NCBI RefSeq assembly: GCF_022763345.1
Contig: NZ_JALEGS010000023.1
Span: 1-43,773 of the forward strand
Source: Phaeodactylibacter sp.
GTDB taxonomy: Bacteria > Bacteroidota > Bacteroidia > Chitinophagales > Saprospiraceae
Length of the DNA: 43,773 nt
Direction: 5' to 3'
This document shows positions 7,611-14,943 of the stretch, one piece after another; position 1 is the stretch's first letter, and each line of letters opens with the position of its first letter. The notes beneath the pieces were generated by a model. It was not told the DNA's origin. It ran no database searches and saw only the letters and a list, made by a program, of their open reading frames with translations. Both the position numbers and the translations under genes were made by a program.

Positions 7611-7936
7611 CAAGATATAAGTCAGTAATCAAGACTCTGGTGGAAGACATTTATACAATGATACCTTCTGATGAAGCTATTGAAACTCAACTCATACTGG
7701 ACGAAGAGCGAGGGCATTTCTTGCTACTTTCCGTGGGCTGGGAAAATGGCCACTGGGAGTACGGCAGTTTCGTCCACATAGATGTTAAATCGGATGGTAA
7801 GGTCTGGATACAACATAACGGCACAGACCTCAAGCTGGGAGACGAGCTGGAGTCTAAAGGTATTCCAAAGTCAGATATCGTCATTGGATTTCATTCCCCG
7901 CACAGCCGAACGCTCACAGAGTATGCAGTAGGGTAG
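7598..7936 (+). CDS. xisI: XisI family protein
   Basis: A 112-residue XisI homologue: M-D-K-V-A-R-Y at the start, D-E-E-R-G-H-F-L-L-L-S-V-G-W near 47-60, then V-H-I-D-V-K and the C-terminal I-V-I-G-F-H-S-P-H-S-R segment. XisI almost always follows xisH, here with a 13-base overlap that suggests translational coupling and a stable complex. The pair sits inside the polyamine operon, 40 bases before the decarboxylase gene. It is common in cyanobacteria and scattered in Bacteroidota, which hints at horizontal acquisition. The molecular function is not established; an inhibitor or chaperone of XisH is a reasonable guess. Confidence 0.9.
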   Translation: MDKVARYKSVIKTLVEDIYTMIPSDEAIETQLILDEERGHFLLLSVGWENGHWEYGSFVHIDVKSDGKVWIQHNGTDLKLGDELESKGIPKSDIVIGFHSPHSRTLTEYAVG

Positions 7937-7976
7937 TAAAGCATAAACGCTTCTGCTGTAATTTTCAAAAAATAAT

Positions 7977-9113
7977 ATGATCAACTACACCCAAGCCTCC
8001 TCCCCATCCTTCCTGCTCGACGAAAGCCGCCTGCGCCGCAACCTTGAGCTCATTAGCAGTGTGCAGGAGCGCGCCGGCGTGTCGGTGATACTGGCCCTCA
8101 AAGGGTTTTCCATGTGGCGGGTCTTCCCGCTGGTGAAGCAGTACCTGAAAGGCGCCACAGCCAGTTCCCTGCACGAAGCCCGGCTGATATACGAAGAGAT
8201 GGGCGTACGGGCGCATACTTATTCCCCGGCTTACATCCCGGGCGAACTGGAAGAAATCCTGAAGTACAGCAGCCACCTCACCTTCAATTCGGTAGCCGAA
8301 TACGAACGGCACGCCGGGCATTTGGCGAAAGCCGGTCATAAGGTATCCGCCGGCCTGCGTGTCAACCCGGAGTATTCCGAGGTGGAAACGGACCTCTACA
8401 ATCCGGCAGCACCCGGCTCCCGCTTAGGCATCGCGCCGGACGGGCTGGGCGAGCGTTTGCCGGAAGGCGTGGAGGGGCTGCACTTTCATACCCTCTGTGA
8501 GTCGAGCTCCTTTGATTTGGAGAAAGTCCTGGCTGCTTTTGAACACCATTTTGGGCGCTTCTTCCCCCAGCTCAAATGGGTTAACCTTGGTGGCGGCCAC
8601 CTAATGACGCGGCAAGGGTACGATATACCGCACCTCGTTCAGCTATTGCAAAAATTTCGTGAGCGTACCGGGCTGGAAGTCATTATGGAGCCGGGCAGCG
8701 CCATCGCCTGGGAGACGGGCGAGCTGGTGACTACCGTGCTGGATGTGGTGGAAAACCGGGGCGTGCGCACCGCTATCATTGACGCTTCCTTCACCGCGCA
8801 TATGCCGGATACGCTGGAGATGCCCTACCTGCCGAAGATCATCGGTAGTAAGCCGGAAGGGGAGGGGCAGTATACCTACCGCATTGGTGGGGTGAGCTGT
8901 CTGGCCGGCGATTACAAGCAGTCCTACCACTTCGACCGCCCCCTTGAGCCCGGCGACCGGCTGGTGTTTTGGGATATGATCCACTACACCATGGTAAAGA
9001 CCACCACCTTCAACGGTGTCAGACACCCTGACATCTGTATGTGGCGGGAGAATGGCGAGCTGGAAGTGGTGAAGCGCTTCGGGTATGAGGATTTCAAGGG
9101 GCGATTGTCTTAA
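7977..9113 (+). CDS. nspC: Carboxynorspermidine decarboxylase
   Basis: A 378-residue PLP enzyme of the alanine racemase fold (fold III). The PLP lysine is Lys42 in A-L-K-G-F-S. Other family marks are A-T-A-S-S-L-H-E-A, G-L-R-V-N-P-E-Y, the Gly-rich phosphate loop N-L-G-G-G-H, E-P-G-S-A and the C-terminal G-G-V-S-C-L-A-G-D. It decarboxylates carboxynorspermidine or carboxyspermidine to the triamine, the last step after the synthase encoded at 5973. Length is typical. It converges on the lipid kinase at 9178 with 64 bases between; that gap holds a weak hairpin near 9166-9181 and no T-tract. Confidence 0.95.
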   Translation: MINYTQASSPSFLLDESRLRRNLELISSVQERAGVSVILALKGFSMWRVFPLVKQYLKGATASSLHEARLIYEEMGVRAHTYSPAYIPGELEEILKYSSHLTFNSVAEYERHAGHLAKAGHKVSAGLRVNPEYSEVETDLYNPAAPGSRLGIAPDGLGERLPEGVEGLHFHTLCESSSFDLEKVLAAFEHHFGRFFPQLKWVNLGGGHLMTRQGYDIPHLVQLLQKFRERTGLEVIMEPGSAIAWETGELVTTVLDVVENRGVRTAIIDASFTAHMPDTLEMPYLPKIIGSKPEGEGQYTYRIGGVSCLAGDYKQSYHFDRPLEPGDRLVFWDMIHYTMVKTTTFNGVRHPDICMWRENGELEVVKRFGYEDFKGRLS

Positions 9114-9177
9114 TAAATTGAAGGAGCACAGAGGATTGGACTGGGTTCAAATACAGGTGTTTACCCTGACTTGCAGG

Positions 9178-10062
9178 TCAGTTCACTGCCGGTTGAAGCA
9201 CCTGTACTTTTTCTTCTAGAACCTCAACCGAGATCGACCGGGCTTCTCCTATCAATTCTCCATCCACCTGCAAAGGCATGGGGCGGTCTGCCTCAAGTTG
9301 CAGGCTACGGCAGGGAATAATCTTCACGTAGCGCGATTTATCAATCTGGCCAATAAAAAACAAGACGCTCATCCACACGAGGTACCAACGCGGCCAGGGC
9401 AGGAAAAGGCACAGCTCAAACTGCCCGTCATCGGTCCGGCCATCCGGGTTGACGATCGCGCCGGTGCCGTAGCGGCGGGCATTAGCAAAAGTGGCCATCA
9501 CACTTCGGCGGCTGAAGGCTTGTTGATCGGTTCGGATCCTGAATTTTGCCAGAGGGCGGTTGCGGGCGACCCGAAGGAAGCTGCGGGCGTAGCCCAATTG
9601 CCCACGCTGATCACCGGACTCAAACTCTTGGACAAGTCGGGCATTATACCCTACATCCGCGAGGTGGAACGCATAGTGCTTTCTATTGATAAGCAGCCCG
9701 TCGAGCGGTAAAGGCTGGTCCTGTAGTAGAACATCGAGCGCCTCGGGCACGTTTTCGGGAATACAGAGTTCTGTTGCCAAACCGTTGGCAGAGCCTAGTG
9801 GCAGAATCCCCATCTTTATGGGTGTCCCGAGCAGGGAACGGGCAACGAGATTGACAGTGCCATCACCTCCACAGGCGACCACTGTCTCAGGATTTTCCTG
9901 TTGGATCAGGGTGTTGAGCCTCTCCAGGTCATCCGCTCCGTTGGTTTCCATCCACAACCCGTTGAGTTGATGCTGTTGCCACCACTTTTCTACGGTTGTC
10001 TTGCAGTCCTCTTTTTCATTGCCCCCGCTAATGGGGTTGATCACGAAAAGTATTTTCTCCAT
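9178..10062 (-). CDS. Diacylglycerol/lipid kinase (YegS/DagK-like)
   Basis: A 294-residue DAGK-catalytic-domain protein that should phosphorylate a membrane lipid such as diacylglycerol or a sphingoid base. Visible motifs are I-N-P-I-S-G-G (9-15), C-G-G-D-G-T-V-N (the nucleotide-binding GGDGT), G-S-A-N-G-L-A and, near the C-terminus, L-Q-V-D-G-E. Lipid type cannot be read from the sequence; Bacteroidota contain sphingolipids, so ceramide or sphinganine is possible. It is divergent from an App1-type phosphatidate phosphatase gene 45 bases away, a pairing of a lipid kinase with a lipid phosphatase that suggests a shared role in phosphatidic acid turnover. Confidence 0.9.
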   Translation of the reverse strand: MEKILFVINPISGGNEKEDCKTTVEKWWQQHQLNGLWMETNGADDLERLNTLIQQENPETVVACGGDGTVNLVARSLLGTPIKMGILPLGSANGLATELCIPENVPEALDVLLQDQPLPLDGLLINRKHYAFHLADVGYNARLVQEFESGDQRGQLGYARSFLRVARNRPLAKFRIRTDQQAFSRRSVMATFANARRYGTGAIVNPDGRTDDGQFELCLFLPWPRWYLVWMSVLFFIGQIDKSRYVKIIPCRSLQLEADRPMPLQVDGELIGEARSISVEVLEEKVQVLQPAVN

Positions 10063-10107
10063 AATTATAAAACCAAGATGGCCTGCACTTGTGCGCTGGC
10101 TGCTAAT

Positions 10108-11196
10108 ATGAGTTTACTGAGCCGACATATAAGCCTTAACATAAAGAAATGGTTAGGTATGGAAACCCCGCCGGTAGTCTTGGCTTACCGGGGGTATGGC
10201 ACGCCTGACCGGGTATTCGTAAGAGGGCATGTGCTGGATGACCGGCTGCTTTATGAGCCGGAGCCCGGCGACAGCCTTTGGCGCAATCTTCGGGCTATGC
10301 TGAGCCGCTACCTAAGTACCACCATTCCCGACACCCAGGTGGACATTGAGTTTAACGGGCAGAATTATCACGTAAAGACCGATGAGCGGGGGCAGTTCGA
10401 GCTGCTGGCAAAGGGGCCGCACAAGCTTCAGGAAGGCTGGCACCCGGTGGCGTTCCGGGTTCACAACCCACTCGACGAAGGGCCTTCGTTTCTGGAGCAG
10501 CGCGAGGAAGTGTACATCAGTCATGGTACCCACGAGTTTGGGGTGATCTCTGATGTGGACGATACGATTCTGGTTTCCCACGCTACGGAGACTTTCCGGA
10601 AATTAAGGCTGATTCTTACCAAAAATGCGGCTACCCGTTTGCCTTTCCCGGGCGTCCCTGCATTTTACCAGGCGCTATGTGCAGGTAAGGAAGCAAACTG
10701 CAACAACCCCATTTTCTTCATTAGCAGCAGCGAGTGGAATTTGTATGATTTTCTGGTCGACTTCTGCCAGGCCAGGGACATCCCCAAAGGCATCTTCCTG
10801 TTACAGGCTCTCAAGTCGGGGCTAAAAGACTTTTTTAGTACAGGCGGGGGCACGCATTCCCATAAATTGGACAAAGCGCGACATCTTATGGAAGTCTTTC
10901 CGGATTTAAAGTTTATCCTGATCGGGGATAGCGGGCAGCACGATGCACAGCTGTATGCTCAGTTGTCAGAGTCTCACCCCGACCGGGTGCTGGCTGTTTA
11001 TATCCGGGATGTGACAAATCGCAAAAATAGCGAGACCATACATGCCCTGTACGCTGACCACCCTCATCTGGAAGGCAAGGTTTGTTTATCAGACGATACC
11101 CTTAGGGTGGCCCGGCATGCCTATGAGCATGGTTGGATTTCTAAAGAGGGGCTACAGGCTGTGGCTGAGCAGATTGAGGGGCCTCAATCCGAATAG
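10108..11196 (+). CDS. App1-family phosphatidate phosphatase (DUF2183)
   Basis: A 362-residue protein of the App1/DUF2183 family. The HAD-like catalytic motif DxDxT is at 149-153 (D-V-D-D-T), followed by F-I-S-S-S-E-W-N, K-L-D-K-A-R and L-I-G-D-S-G-Q-H-D. Yeast App1 is a Mg-dependent phosphatidate phosphatase acting at membranes. ATG 10108 gives M-S-L-L-S-R-H-I-S-L-N-I-K-K-W-L-G; an in-frame ATG at 10078 would add 10 residues (M-A-C-T-C-A-L-A-A-N) and is possible. The 45-base gap to the divergent lipid kinase must hold both promoters. Its 3' end overlaps the convergent gene by 13 bases. Confidence 0.9.
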   Translation: MSLLSRHISLNIKKWLGMETPPVVLAYRGYGTPDRVFVRGHVLDDRLLYEPEPGDSLWRNLRAMLSRYLSTTIPDTQVDIEFNGQNYHVKTDERGQFELLAKGPHKLQEGWHPVAFRVHNPLDEGPSFLEQREEVYISHGTHEFGVISDVDDTILVSHATETFRKLRLILTKNAATRLPFPGVPAFYQALCAGKEANCNNPIFFISSSEWNLYDFLVDFCQARDIPKGIFLLQALKSGLKDFFSTGGGTHSHKLDKARHLMEVFPDLKFILIGDSGQHDAQLYAQLSESHPDRVLAVYIRDVTNRKNSETIHALYADHPHLEGKVCLSDDTLRVARHAYEHGWISKEGLQAVAEQIEGPQSE

Positions 11197-11729
11197 ACCG
11201 AAATTTCGTCAATTTCTAACTGAAATGCCCCGGCTTGTTTATCGGCAATCAGGAAGCCCACTTCCCGGATATCATCGGGCGTGATCGGAGGGACATCATT
11301 CAGCGTCCGGCCCCTGAAGGTGGGTTCGAAGCCACTCCAAAGCAATTCTACCGTATGCCAGCCGCTATCATTTGCCGTAAAGCCCGCCCGGTAAGAAACC
11401 CTGCTGTAAGGTCCGCTTAGCCGTACTCTGAAATCATAGCGTTGTCCGTCACCCCGCACCCGAAGGCGTACGCCCTTTGTCCCACTCAGCTCAATCTTTT
11501 CAACAGCTGCCCGGCAGGAAGCAAAGCCACCGTTGTTTTCCAGTGAAACCGTCCCGGAGAACTGCCCGTAACCCTCAGTATTTACAGTCATCCGGCTTTT
11601 GGAAATGCCCCCCATTACCCCATCGTTTACGATTTGCCAGTCGAGTTGGGTGGGATTGAAGGATTCAATAGTGGATTGCCCGGTCATGATGGTATTTGTG
11701 ATTAGAAAAAGCCAAAAAAGCGGTCTCAT
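11184..11729 (-). CDS. CIA30 family secreted/envelope protein
   Basis: A 181-residue protein with the CIA30 (NADH:ubiquinone oxidoreductase intermediate-associated 30) domain: W-Q-I-V-N-D-G-V-M-G-G-I-S-K-S near 31-45, S-L-E-N-N-G-G-F-A-S and G-V-R-L-R-V-R-G-D-G. The domain is a galactose-binding-like beta sandwich. An N-terminal hydrophobic segment (about residues 4-16) could be a signal peptide, suggesting export. In mitochondria CIA30 assists complex I assembly; in bacteria the function is unknown. It sits 21 bases downstream of the GH31 gene on the same strand, so they may be co-transcribed. Confidence 0.88.
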   Translation of the reverse strand: MRPLFWLFLITNTIMTGQSTIESFNPTQLDWQIVNDGVMGGISKSRMTVNTEGYGQFSGTVSLENNGGFASCRAAVEKIELSGTKGVRLRVRGDGQRYDFRVRLSGPYSRVSYRAGFTANDSGWHTVELLWSGFEPTFRGRTLNDVPPITPDDIREVGFLIADKQAGAFQLEIDEISVYSD

Positions 11730-11750
11730 CTTTTTTCTGGCTCCAACAGC

Positions 11751-14252
11751 CTACCGCACAACAAGTTCATGAAAACCAGCGGGGAGGGTACAGGCAAATC
11801 CACCCTGCTCCAGCGCTTCTGTTTTTAGGTCTTCCCCGTCACAGGTCGCTTTGGCGGGCTTGCCTGTCAGGCCAAAGAGTTCCACCCGGTAAGTGAGGTA
11901 GCCGGGTTCGTAAGTCCCTGTCTGTACCTGCCGCAGGGTAATCTGCCCCTTGTCCTGTTGCATATTGAAACTGCTAAGGCGGAAAGCTTCTTCCTGATAG
12001 GCATAACCATCGCCAGCATCTTCGTAGAGCTCACTTTGACCATTTCCTGCAAAGGCTTTGAGGGTGATCTGGTCGAAGTTTTTTTCTCCCGTGTACTGCT
12101 GAACCGGGTAGTGGGGGATGACTGCGCCTGCCTTTACATAAAGTGGGATGCGTTCCAACCCGCAGGCATTCTTCACCAGTTGCCGTCCCTGATAGCGTGC
12201 ACCGCTGTAGTAATCATACCATTCTCCAGCCGGGAGATAACCTTCGGCCTGCGTGGCGCCTGCTTCCAGTACCGGCACCACCAGCAGGTGTTCTCCAAAC
12301 AGGAACTCTGCCTCCCGGTCTTTGACCTCCGGGTTGGCCTGATCGGCAAAGGCCAGGCTGCGCAGCACCGGGCGGCCATCTTGTGTGTACTGCCGGAATG
12401 CCGTGTACAGATAGGGCAGGAGCTGGTACCTAAGCTCAATGGCGGCTTTGGATATGCTTGTATAGGGCTCTCCGAAGGTCCAGGGCTCCTGGTCCATGCG
12501 GTTGTTGCGTTCTGCTTCGTGTATCGCATCGGCATCGGCTTCGGCGGCTCCATCAATGTTGTTGCCCATGGAGTGTACGCGGTACAGGGGGTGGAAGGCG
12601 GCCAGCTGCATCCAACGCGCGAATAGTTCTCCGTCCGGTTGCTGGCTGAAGCCACCTACATCCGTACCCACGAAAGAAAAGCCGGATATACTCAACCGCT
12701 GGCATTGGATATTGGCCAGGCGGAGGTGTTCCCAACTGGCGATGTTGTCGCCCGTCCAGACACTCGCGTAACGCTGCCCGCCGCTGTAGGTCGCCCGGGT
12801 GAGTACGAAGGGGCGTTTCTGAGGTTGCAGGTTTTTCAACCCTTCAAAAGTAGCCCGCGACATTTGCTGGCCATACACATTGTGGGCTTTGCGGTGGTCG
12901 CAGGGGTGCCCGTCGTAATCGTGGCGCACATTATCCGGGAAGGTGGCGATGTTGACCTTAAAGACAGCCGGTTCGTTCATGTCATTCCAAAAGCCGCTAA
13001 CCCCCTGCTCGTTGTACAATTGCTCGTAGAGCGGCCCCCACCATTCGCGCACTTCCGGCCGGGTAAAGTCCGGAAAGACACAATCCTGCGGCCATACAGG
13101 GCCACGCATGATTTCACCAGAGGTACGGTAGCAGAACATGTCTTTTTCGATGCCTTCCTGATACACATGGTAGTCTGGATCGACCCGAATGCCGGGGTCT
13201 ATCATTACGATGGTGTGAAAACCCTGATCGCGCAGGTCTTTGATCATTTTTGCCGGTTTGGGGAAATGCTCCTCGTCCCAGGTGAAGCAGCGGTAGCCGT
13301 CCATATAGTCGATATCAAGATAGATGGCATCGCAGGGGATTTTCCGGTCGCGGAATTCCCTGGCAAGCTCGTAGACCCGTTCTTCCGGGTAGTAGCTCCA
13401 GCGGCATTGGTGAAAACCCAGTGCCCACATTGGGGGCATCTCCGGGCGCCCGGTCAGCCAGGCATAACGCTGGGCAACCTCCGTGAGACCGGGGCCTGCG
13501 ATGAAAAAGTAGTCCATCTCCCCGCCATCGGCCTGAAAGGTAACCTGGTCTTGGGCGGTCTTAGCAAAGTCAAAGTGCGTGCGGTAAGAATTATGCAGGA
13601 AAACCCCATAACCTTTTCCTTCCTGAAGCCCGAAGAAAAACGGGATGGTCCGGTAAAGCGGGTCGGTGTCCTTTCCGTAACCAAAGGAGTCGGTATTCCA
13701 GTGCTGCAGCCGTTGCCCACGCAGGTTAAGGGCGCCACTCTTGTCGCCGAGCCCATAGTAGGCGGTCCGGGCAGGGGCCTTTTGTGTGACGCTCACCCGT
13801 TCTATTCCGTTAAGGATGCTTTTCCGGCAGGCATAGGGGGCAGCGTCTTCGCAGAGCAGGGTATTACCGGGATTATCATACATCGCTACCTTAAGCCCTT
13901 CCTTAGCGATCTGGCAAATCAGGCGGCTGGTACGTAGGGTAAGGTGCTCCTCTTCTTCACTAAAGGTGAGGTCCGGGGATTGGTAAGCCGCATTAGGGTC
14001 AAGGGCGTAGGAAAAGTCTGCTTCAAACTGTCCCTCCGGCGCATAACGGAACCGGAGTATTTCATCTGATACTGCTTCAATGCGAAGGGCCACGCCGTTT
14101 TTTGCGGTTACGAGCAGGAGGTTGCCGTTTTGAGTTGCGCGATCGAAAGTATCAGGTGATAAGACGTCATAAACATCAGGATATCGCTCTCCGGTGGTGG
14201 TTTCTGAAATGTGGACGGGGTGTGTTGCCTTTGGAGGCTGCTGCTTGGCCAT
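11751..14252 (-). CDS. GH31 alpha-glucosidase
   Basis: An 833-residue family 31 glycoside hydrolase. Order: N-terminal beta-sandwich (to about 270), catalytic barrel (about 270-610), then proximal and distal C-terminal beta domains ending near 830. Nucleophile Asp424 is in G-F-W-N-D-M-N-E-P-A-V-F and the acid/base is Asp502 in W-T-G-D-N. The segment Y-L-D-I-D-Y-M-D-G-Y-R-C-F-T-W (311-325) shapes the minus-1 subsite and is typical of alpha-glucosidases. There is no signal peptide, so it probably acts in the cytoplasm on maltose or malto-oligosaccharides, possibly the products of the GH13 lipoprotein. A good -7 element lies at 14309-14316. Confidence 0.94.
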   Translation of the reverse strand: MAKQQPPKATHPVHISETTTGERYPDVYDVLSPDTFDRATQNGNLLLVTAKNGVALRIEAVSDEILRFRYAPEGQFEADFSYALDPNAAYQSPDLTFSEEEEHLTLRTSRLICQIAKEGLKVAMYDNPGNTLLCEDAAPYACRKSILNGIERVSVTQKAPARTAYYGLGDKSGALNLRGQRLQHWNTDSFGYGKDTDPLYRTIPFFFGLQEGKGYGVFLHNSYRTHFDFAKTAQDQVTFQADGGEMDYFFIAGPGLTEVAQRYAWLTGRPEMPPMWALGFHQCRWSYYPEERVYELAREFRDRKIPCDAIYLDIDYMDGYRCFTWDEEHFPKPAKMIKDLRDQGFHTIVMIDPGIRVDPDYHVYQEGIEKDMFCYRTSGEIMRGPVWPQDCVFPDFTRPEVREWWGPLYEQLYNEQGVSGFWNDMNEPAVFKVNIATFPDNVRHDYDGHPCDHRKAHNVYGQQMSRATFEGLKNLQPQKRPFVLTRATYSGGQRYASVWTGDNIASWEHLRLANIQCQRLSISGFSFVGTDVGGFSQQPDGELFARWMQLAAFHPLYRVHSMGNNIDGAAEADADAIHEAERNNRMDQEPWTFGEPYTSISKAAIELRYQLLPYLYTAFRQYTQDGRPVLRSLAFADQANPEVKDREAEFLFGEHLLVVPVLEAGATQAEGYLPAGEWYDYYSGARYQGRQLVKNACGLERIPLYVKAGAVIPHYPVQQYTGEKNFDQITLKAFAGNGQSELYEDAGDGYAYQEEAFRLSSFNMQQDKGQITLRQVQTGTYEPGYLTYRVELFGLTGKPAKATCDGEDLKTEALEQGGFACTLPAGFHELVVR

Positions 14253-14308
14253 TTGAGTTGTGGTTACCGGTTAAAAAATCACAGTGCCGGGGTGGTTGCT
14301 GTGGTTGG

Positions 14309-14316
14309 CAAATATA
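14309..14316 (-). promoter_or_regulatory. -7 promoter element of the GH31 gene
   Basis: On the minus strand this reads TATATTTG, a full match to the Bacteroidota -7 consensus TAnnTTTG, about 57 bases upstream of the GH31 ATG. I see no TTG at the usual -33 distance. Confidence 0.5.
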
Positions 14317-14355
14317 GGGTATGTTTTGCATTTAGGGGTGGGCCCAGTTGCCAGT

Positions 14356-14391
14356 ATCAGTGTCATCAGTCAGATCAGCGTTATCAGTCCT
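14356..14391. repeat. 9-base tandem repeat (ATCAGnnnn x4)
   Basis: Four ATCAG units start at 14356, 14365, 14374 and 14383, an exact 9-base period with a variable second half. It is inside the 286-base gap between the GH31 gene and the small basic secreted protein. The rest of that gap holds the GH31 -7 box and no other clear signal. Confidence 0.75.
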
Positions 14392-14538
14392 ATTGTCGTA
14401 CGTGGACATCGTCCTATCCATAAATTTCGTTAAAATCTATCACCACCAGATCAATACCCACCCATAAAAAATTCAGCCCATCCAGGATAAGATTCCGCTC
14501 TCAAGGCTCGTTATGGAGGAAATCAAAAAGACGAGTAC

Positions 14539-14943
14539 ATGCGTTATCCCATCCTATTACTTACCAGTTTCGCTTTTCTGCTATCCCTGCCTGCCGCCCA
14601 TGCCCAGCTGTTTAAGGGGAAAAAGGATACCACAGAACAGTCCACAGAAGCAAAGCCCGCAAGCCTGCAAGAGCGCCTTTTCGGCAACAAAGCCAGGCAA
14701 CAAGACCTCAAAGCGGATCACCGGGAGGCCAAGGATGACCATCGCGCCGCCAGAAAGGACCGGAAGGCTGCTGAAGCCAGAGAACGGGCCGCCAGGTTGC
14801 GCAAGGAAGCCATTAAAGCCGAACGCCGTGCCACCCGTGCCGAAAAACGGGCCATGAAAAAGACCAACAAAGCAGAAAATGCGCAGCAACAGGCAGCCGG
14901 GCAGCACGAGTCCTTCTTTGAGCGGATATTCAAAAACGATTAA
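14539..14943 (+). CDS. Small basic secreted coiled-coil protein
   Basis: A 134-residue protein of unknown function. Residues 1-22 form a good signal peptide (M-R-Y-P-I-L-L-L-T-S then hydrophobic, ending A-H-A-Q). From about 40 to 120 the sequence is dominated by Lys, Arg, Ala, Glu and Asp in helical heptad-like order (for example D-H-R-A-A-R-K-D-R-K-A-A-E-A-R-E-R-A-A), with no Cys and few aromatics, predicting one long charged helix or coiled coil in the periplasm. The C-terminus ends F-F-E-R-I-F-K-N-D. Its stop codon overlaps the convergent aminopeptidase stop (shared TTAA). I do not recognise a family. Confidence 0.7.
   Translation: MRYPILLLTSFAFLLSLPAAHAQLFKGKKDTTEQSTEAKPASLQERLFGNKARQQDLKADHREAKDDHRAARKDRKAAEARERAARLRKEAIKAERRATRAEKRAMKKTNKAENAQQQAAGQHESFFERIFKND

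Noticed and set aside
12639..13937. A long open frame (over 400 codons) on the plus strand opposite the GH31 gene
   Set aside because: It is antisense to a clear GH31 enzyme with all catalytic motifs and shows no family features; it arises from the codon use of the real gene.
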